A stretch of 64,000 nt of DNA from Amphiura filiformis (taxonomy: Eukaryota; Echinodermata; Ophiuroidea; Amphilepidida; Amphiuridae): contig NC_092646.1 of the NCBI RefSeq assembly GCF_039555335.1, forward strand, positions 26,527,780-26,591,779, given 5' to 3'. Positions 57,056-64,000 of this stretch are shown piece after piece. Both the position numbers and the translations under genes were made by a program. The first letter of the stretch is position 1. Every line of letters starts with the position of its first letter. Below the pieces are notes generated by a model. That model ran no database searches, was not told where the DNA came from, and worked only from the letters and a program-made list of their open reading frames with translations.

Positions 57056-59756
57056 AGGACTGGGAAATGACCGTGATTGTTAAAGCCATAGTGTGCGACT
57101 TGCTCACAAGTGACTTTTTGCACAATTGTAATACCCTTAAATACCCTCTATCTGATAATGAAAACCAACAATATTTGGGAAAAATCCAAATCTATTTTTA
57201 ATGCAAATCGCACATTATTGCTTTATAACTTATTTTACTCTAGTTTTATCAACAAAAACTGTAGCCTTGATCAAGGCTTTCTCCTTACTTTTTCTTCATT
57301 CATGAAATTGTACCTGCAGGACCCATGTGAAAAAATGTTGACTGTACCCACCCCAGTTTCATGCCCATACGACAGTTGTTACTAATTTCCGGAAGCAATC
57401 GGGTCAAATTATTAAATTATTTTTTTTGTAACTTTTTTCTGATTGGGGAATATTTTTTTTAAGTCTTTTCCCCCCCCCCCCCGGGCTGTCATTGATTGCT
57501 TGACATTCCTTTTGATTTCTCTCAAAAACTTAGCTCATGATTAATATTGCACAGCCTAGAGCAAAACATTAAACTTGGCAACTTTCAATCAACATGATCA
57601 ATGATTTCTGAAACCACTAATTTCAGTCACATTTTAATTCAATAATTAATTATGTACATTTTATTTCAACTTTTCTATTTCTGCCACCCCCTTATGAATT
57701 ATTCATTCATAACTGTGATGACCTTGGGACCGTCCAATCAGAATCAACATGATCAATCAATATGCCGTAAGGTCATGACCTGTGTGGTGAAACCAAAATA
57801 AACAGTCAAAAATGGCGAGATTGGTTGGCACAGTCGATGTAACATCGATCAAATAAACCGTGGTCTTGAATTTCTTAAGAAGTCCTGGCCTAAAAACTAT
57901 GTTGTTTTTCAGGAGAAAACATATTAATCTTTGATATTCTGAAGTATAAAATTGTTGGGCAAAGTGGAACATCATTTATTTAGACTGTTTTGCTATAGAA
58001 AATACTTAAAACGAAAAAATTTTCAATTTTATGAAGAGGGTAAATCCCATTGAAAATATAATTTTCCTCAGAATCATGTCCACTATATGGTTTAATTTAC
58101 TGTTTTTAACTATATTCTAACAATTAAATCTATAAAGAGCGTGACGAAATACGAACAGCTTGCATGACTTTTCGGTCCGTGTTCAGATAACAGGTGCATT
58201 TGACTTGGCAAAGAAAAATAGTGCAATCCGTCTATTTCCGTCATCTTCTCACAACTTAAATTATACAGACCAAAATAATCTCTAGCACACACAGGGAACC
58301 AAGCAAAGCGATTGAAATTGCTCGTTTCGCATGACGATTTCGGACTTTTCTTTCATAAAATAACTACTTTTCCCACCTCATTTCAACCCAATATGAAGTG
58401 CAATCGATTGAAAAATAACTTTTAGAAAGTTAGAACTCAATTTTAAAAGCACATATCGCATTTACAGAAATAACCTTAGCATAAAAAAAGCACCATCGGA
58501 AGTGGCCGAAAAATGAAGCAAAATACACCGTCCACTTAGCGCGATCACGATGGCTCGTCAAGCAAGCTTGGAGCCAATCAGTGGTAGTAGTATCATATGC
58601 TGGACTCCCTCAGAGTTTTAGTCAGGTCAAATTTTTTGGAGCGATTGCCGAATAGGGTGCAACTCTACTAGTCTTATTACAAGACTGCCCTACCCTAACC
58701 CTAAACTCCGTAAACGAGGACGGGACTCAACCTGTCTAGCAAGTTGCACCCTATTTGGTAATTATACCGATTTTTTGTATAGGACAAATTTGCTCCAGTC
58801 AGTTTTTCCATGTACAATGCTACTGCCATGAAAACATAAGAAATACAACCATATAAGACCTTACGAAAGACAACTACCTGAAATCTGACTGGCAGTGTCT
58901 TCATGTATCAATCTTCATTATGCATCCAAATCGGATTTATCATCATATTTTTGTTATACATGTCATTCAAGACACATCATTTTTATCAAAAATATTTGAA
59001 ATTTGACAATAGAAAACTGTTGGCTACATTATTACCTTACACGAACACGCCTTGCCCATGCCCGTATCAATTGGACATAATCAGATCAATAAGTATACAT
59101 ATTACCCCAGGACAGTAGTGTGCTGCAGACATACTCACAAATCATATTAAAATTGGGAGAAATTTTATTGAAAACTTGACAAAATGCTATGTTCCAACCA
59201 AAACCATGAGACCAAGAGACTTGAATCACCCCAATGACTCATTCAATAACCGCTACAGGCTACCCCTACTGCTTGCAAATTGGTTCAATATCATCACTTT
59301 TTGTTCAGAATCTGATCAAACCATCACTCAGTTGGTCCACACAATTATTAAATCTGTCAAAGCTTGTTCATGAAATAAATTAAGAAATTGGGGTGTTTTT
59401 TTAGTCAAAAAGCGTCCATCCCAAAATTGACAATTTCAGGCATATTATTATATTTTACTTGCCTGTAACCATGATAACATATCTTCATTTATAGGCACTT
59501 GCTTTCCCCCAAAATAACATAAAATTCTTGGTTACTATTTTACCATTGCCCTTTATGGATGAATTTGAACATTATTTACACACAAAGCAAAGAATTACAT
59601 AAAATGACCTGACAGTTCTAACCAAATATGCAAATTAGTAAATACTCATTATAAATAACATGACAAGCTTTGACACATAAATATACAGCATCTGAGCTCA
59701 TCATGCTTAACCACCTTAACAAATTTCTAAACCGTTGCTTATGTCAGTCAATTAGA
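57056..59756 (-). other. Intron, no exon seen
   Basis: Mostly unique DNA. A C-run lies at about 57471-57482, a YY1-like AAAAATGGCGAGA at about 57808, and a short CCCTAACCCTAA tract at 58690. No coding exon is recognised. Confidence 0.4.
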
Positions 59757-59832
59757 CTGTGTCGGGGCTCGAACTTGCACCGCTACACATCAATGCTCCA
59801 GAGTCTAATGCCTTACCAACTGAGCTATAACT
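59757..59832 (-). repeat. tRNA-like sequence, probable SINE head
   Basis: Read on the minus strand: TATAGCTCAGTTGGTAAGGC (A-box region), a CTCTGGA loop, an expanded variable arm, AAGTTCGAGCCCC (B-box). The acceptor stem is poor. Confidence 0.6.
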
Positions 59833-59859
59833 TGACTGAATAATAGTGCTATCACAGAC

Positions 59860-60365
59860 TGAATCACACCCACTCTCTACAGAAATCACAGGTACTATGA
59901 AATGGTAATATTAATTGGGATATTTATGGATGAGAGAACCTTCTCCCCTATCCTTCAGTGCGTTAACAAGTATGAGATATATTTTCGCCTGCCGCCATAT
60001 TGTAAAAGCTCGCTATAATACAATCACCCAATCCAACAAATACCATGAAAAACAAACGGAATGGGGATATGCTTTCCCTTTGTGGATGTGGGAACCCGTC
60101 CCATACCCTATAGTGTGTAAACAAGTATGGGGCACATATGACCTGCCACCATATTGTAAGATCATGCTATAATACTATTGCCTCCCACACTCCACACTGT
60201 ACAGAAATTACTGATACATGTACCATGAAAAACAAATATTAATAGGGATACTTTCCCTTGTGGGTGTGGGAACCCTTTTCCCCCTATCCTATAGTAAACA
60301 GGGGTATATGTGGCCTGCCACCATATTGTACGATCAAGGTATAATGCAAGCACCTCCTCGTTTGA
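59860..60365. repeat. Three-copy tandem repeat, ~150-170-bp unit
   Basis: ACCATGAAAAACAAA, GTGGGAACCC, CCTATCC, CCTGCCACCATATTGTA and GCTATAATA recur in the same order three times, with substitutions. Confidence 0.8.
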
Positions 60366-61184
60366 TATACAAATCACCCATAGCATGGACATGAAGAAAT
60401 GTACATAGGATAACGGAATAACAGTTGATGTCGGCTAAAAGTCATGCCGTAAACTCTTTTGATTATCACCTCCCGAATATGGCACACTCTGTCACACAGC
60501 CGTGAAATTAATAATACTTTGACTAAATTAGATTTTCAGAAAAGACAATTTGCTATTCGGGGCTGTAATTTAATTGCGTTGTTGGTACTGTTTTTAGACG
60601 GTGCAAATTGAGATGTGTTTGTCCTACAGTGTGCTGCAAATAGCTGTTGGAGAGATGAAGATGAGATTGCGTGGGTGTTTGGCTTTATCATTTTGATTGC
60701 TGCAATTAGACGGTTCCTTCAAGTTGGCAATGTGAGGGTTGCAGGGCTAGAAATTATCATAATATAGCGAACTCAATACAAACAACATGTCCTTCTCAAA
60801 AATACACACAAATACATTCCAGATTGTATGATAGAGAACAACTACTTAACAAATTTGTGCTTCAATTTATAGCAAAATATCCTCACTCACTTGGTGATTT
60901 TGAATTGCAAGCAATATAATACGCACACAAGGGGTTGTGCAGCAATCCCTGCCTGCTGTTATATCAAACATGCAATTCTCATTTTTATTTACGTTATATC
61001 TCAATTTTACAGTCGCAGAATTCAATTTCAAATTCTCAAATAATTCTTAAACAAAAATGAATATAACTGTGATTTCAATTTTACTATGAGAAAACAGCAA
61101 CAATACGGAAATCAATATCAGACATGATGGTTGCTGATACTCCTCGTTTACAGAGATGTGTGAACAATTCCCAGCAGTAAAAAT
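60366..61184 (-). other. Intron, no exon seen
   Basis: Unique sequence with no recognised feature. Confidence 0.4.
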
Positions 61185-61382
61185 TGTGGCACTGTAAAAG
61201 GCGAAATTTCGCGATTGTGGAGCTCCAACCGCGAAAATAACATCTTGCGAATATATGCAACAATGTATTACAAGTATGGCGCAGGACTTAGCAATCGCGA
61301 TTATAACATTTGCGAAAATGTTTCTCTTGCTCTAAATCGCGAAAATAACTGCTCGTGAAAATATCCCCTTATACAGTATATG
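61185..61382. repeat. MITE of the ACTGTAAAAG...CGCGAAAATAAC type
   Basis: CACTGTAAAAGGCGAAATTT at the left and the inverse of AAATATCCCCTTATACAGTA at the right. CGCGAAAATAAC motifs recur in both halves. Confidence 0.65.
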
Positions 61383-61524
61383 GTGGGAAGCCCTGCAGGT
61401 TCAGCGCAATTACATGCACTCCTCGCTGTACCCTGAGCTGGCGTAACATGGATAGTCGACTATGCCCAACATAATCAAATACATTAGGCTATCGTACAAT
61501 TTGGGGATGAAGGCATAGGTTCCA

Positions 61525-62270
61525 TCTGGTATTACTTGTAGAAATTGGGAGTGAATCTCTGTCCAGTATGTTGTATTTATTTGTTCTGCCTTAGCATGTT
61601 GGTGAGAATTTAATGGGCGATTCCAGTTGAAAGTCATATACCCCCTATGGAAGATATGATGTTAAGCTTCTACACAGGGAGTGTGAATTTCAAATGGGAT
61701 AGCATGTTGGTGAGATCTTAATGGGCTATTCCAGTTCAAAGTCATATACCCCCTATGGAAGATATGATGTTAATCTTCCACACAGGGAGTGTGAATTTCA
61801 AATGGGGTTACCTGTTTGGGGGACTACACAGTATGTTGCATTTATTTGTTCTGCCTTAGCATGTTGGTGAGAATTTAATGGGCTATTCCAGTTATACCCC
61901 TATGGAAGATATGATGTTAATATTCTGCACAGGGAGTGTGAATTTCAAATGGGATTACCAGGTTGGGTGACTGGGCTATTCCAGTTGAAAGTCATATACA
62001 TTGTACCCCTGGTGGACAATATGATGTTAATCTTTCACACAGGGAGTGTGAATTTCAAATGGGGTTACCTGAATGGGTGACAAAATCCACACCCATCTGG
62101 TATTACTTGTAGAAATTGGGAGCGAATCTTTGTCCAGTATGTTGTATTTATTTGTTCTGCCTTAGCATGTTGGTGAGAATTTCAAGTTAATCTTTAACAC
62201 TGGGAGTGTGTATTTTAAATGGGGTTACCTGAATGGGTGACTACATTTAAAACTCACACCCCTGCATTAG
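61525..62270. repeat. Scrambled tandem array of MITE half-copies and host sequence
   Basis: Four or five left halves of the main MITE (GGGCTATTCCAGTT to CACAGGGAGTGTGAATTTCA) alternate with a repeated non-MITE segment (TTATTTGTTCTGCCTTAGCA plus TGTTGGTGAGAATTT) found near 61570, 61845 and 62150. Confidence 0.85.
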
Positions 62271-62274
62271 ATTA

Positions 62275-62800
62275 TGCCAAAAAAGACAAACATTTGGAGG
62301 GTCGGTGGGTTGAGTATCTTTGGTGGGTTGATCCTTTTTTTTTTCCCATGGGCTCTTCCTTCATTTTTCCTCCATTTTGAAAAGGCTTGTATTGAGGTGT
62401 ATCCTTCGTGTAAGAGAATACCAAACAAATCCCAACTCTAACTCTAACACTAACCCTAATCCTACCCTAACCCTAACCCTAATTCCTAACCCTAACCCTA
62501 TTAGTATTTTGTGCTCTCTTACACTAGGATAAACCTGTATTGACAAATCCTTGATATTTTTACGGTAAAAAAATGTGCATTTTTGGAGTGAATTTACATG
62601 GAAATACTGCTTGTTTTTAAACAAAAATGCATTTAATAAATAAAATAAGTGAATTTATAACAAATATAAAATGGCCTTGATATTATCTAAATTTAAGGTT
62701 TCTTCTAAAAATGTGATTGAAAAAAACCAATGTGACCCAAGATTTTTAATTTTTTTCGGTCGGTCGATCGCTGAGGGCAACCAAACATTTTTTTTTGGCC
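62275..62800. mobile_element. 526-bp TIR element inserted in the MITE array, TTA duplication
   Basis: The ends TGCCAAAAAAGACAAACATT and CCAAACATTTTTTTTTGGCC are inverted. TTA flanks both sides (62272-62274, 62801-62803) and the MITE resumes exactly (AAGGTCAAATGTCTTCCATA). A 3-bp TWA duplication fits Harbinger-like transposition; the assignment is inferred. Confidence 0.65.
62440..62505. repeat. Short interstitial CCCTAA (telomere-like) tract
   Basis: Eight or so CCCTAA-type units with errors, inside the 62275-62800 element. Confidence 0.8.
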
Positions 62801-62803
62801 TTA

Positions 62804-63416
62804 AGGTCAAATGTCTTCCATAGGGGGTGTAGAGATTTCAACAAAAATAGCACAATATTTTGGCTATTGTTTGTGTTTTTTTCACAAATGTTTGTCTTTT
62901 CATTTATTTATTTATTTTTTAATCGTTGATTTTATTTTTATTTGCTCATTTTATTTATTTGTCAGTTGCATATGTTGGATATTACAATTCTTTTAACCCT
63001 AATAACATAATACACTGCTAACCCCTGCTATAGAATAGAACAAAACAAATCTCAAAAATAGCCTGTACACAATTAAAGAACATCAAAGGAAATGTCAGCT
63101 TTGCCGCACTGGTCCAGCAGTCCAGCAGTGTGTAGTCAGTGGGGTAAGAGAAGAGCCCCCCATAATGTCTCATCTCCCCTGCCAGCGCTGGCCACCATGA
63201 CAGTTAAACTATTTAGACCTTTTTTACCATTTTCATAAAATCCTCTACCCCCAAAAGTCACCTCCTCCATGCTGCCCCCTACTGGCTACACCACTGGTCC
63301 TGCACATGAGGAAACTGGGCAATTCATCACTTTCAAATCCTTGTGGTCTAACATCAAATATACCCTATATTTTAACCCTCACAGCTCACATTAACATGAA
63401 AGATGCACCTGACACA
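62804..63416 (-). other. MITE right end, then sequence with no exon seen
   Basis: 62804-62850 is the right end of the interrupted MITE (TCTTCCATAGGGGGTGTAGA). The rest has T-rich tracts and a GC-richer repeat-like block near 63105-63300. Confidence 0.4.
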
Positions 63417-63693
63417 AGTGGCGTATGAAGCAAAATATCCAAAAGGAGGCAAAATTGCAAATTATCATGTTAACTTTCTTCAAAAAATTCACTATGGACT
63501 GGGAAAAACGCACATAAACCAAGAATTTGCAGTTTTCATGCTATAAAGTAAAATGAACCAACATAAGGTTAATTTTGACCTGAAACAGACTAAAAGAAGA
63601 TGCATATTGTAAATTATTGGCAAGTTTGTCCCAATATTTCATGCACCGGGGGCAACTTGCCCTCCTACCCCTGGGTGCTATGTCACTGCCTGA
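63417..63693. repeat. AGTGGCGTATGAAGC-type repeat
   Basis: Begins AGTGGCGTATGAAGCAAAAT and ends CTGGGTGCTATGTCACTGCC. It shares AAGGTTAATTTTGACCTGAA and GGGGGCAACTTGCCC segments with 36722-36910. Confidence 0.5.
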
Positions 63694-64000
63694 TCCATTT
63701 ATCGCCACTAACCTTACCATACCAACAAAACCTAACACCCTGGGTGCCTATTCTTCTGCATGGCAGGGACGGCAGGACATCTCCACCAGGGTTCCCGCTA
63801 GGTCCAAATATTATGGGGGTCCAGTTGATCCCCATAATCTGTAAAATTTGACAACTTTGAGGTCTCAAGCAATTTTGCGGGGTCTTTGGACACAAATTCG
63901 GACACAGTTATCACATTTTGGTCTCATTTTCAAAATTTGAAAAATATGGAGTCCCTCATGAGTTTACTGTGCTAAAAGACCCCAGAACTCCACTTAATAA
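63694..64000. other. Window end, no gene seen
   Basis: Overlapping short frames only; no splice-consistent exon recognised. Confidence 0.4.

Noticed and set aside
62361-62624. Frame with a VRVRVGLGL-like peptide
   Set aside because: It is produced by the CCCTAA tract.
1-64000. CRISPR arrays, operons, ribosome binding sites
   Set aside because: The window is eukaryotic; no regular short repeat-spacer array is present.

Overview
This window is AT-rich animal nuclear DNA. The genes are split by many GT-AG introns, the gaps are filled with short inverted-repeat (MITE-like) elements, tRNA-derived SINEs and non-LTR retrotransposon tails, and there is no operon structure. The gene content and repeat style suggest a marine invertebrate deuterostome (echinoderm or hemichordate type). 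That is an inference; no species marker was seen.

Layout. (1) 1-1.9 kb, minus strand: the 5' end of a gene encoding a Met/Gly/Pro/Gln/Asn-rich low-complexity protein, with a candidate non-coding first exon and a YY1-like promoter motif. It runs off the left edge. (2) 5.5-18.1 kb, plus strand: a complete 12-exon gene for the Fanconi anaemia core-complex protein FANCC. The exons join without frame breaks into 618 codons plus stop, and several blocks match human FANCC. Its introns hold MITEs, a SINE, an RTE-type retrotransposon tail and a reversed copy of an exon fragment of gene 1. (3) 18.1-42.9 kb: about 25 kb with no recognisable coding exon between two convergent gene ends, made of MITEs and AT-rich unique DNA. 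(4) 42.9-53.0 kb, minus strand: the last two coding exons of a RhoGAP gene most like SYDE1/SYDE2, separated by a 9.5-kb intron. Upstream exons are not visible and should lie beyond 64 kb. (5) 53-64 kb: presumably more intron of the same gene, rich in tandem repeats, telomere-like repeats and nested DNA transposons.

The genes have no visible functional link: FANCC acts in DNA crosslink repair and SYDE proteins regulate Rho GTPases. The most unusual part of the window is its mobile-element architecture. At 48.8-50.9 kb two nearly identical direct ~275-bp modules bracket a strongly diverged inverted repeat, and each inverted arm carries a tRNA-like sequence. Several other elements have clean target-site duplications of 8, 9 or 10 bp or TTAA, and some are nested inside a palindromic MITE family present in more than a dozen copies.
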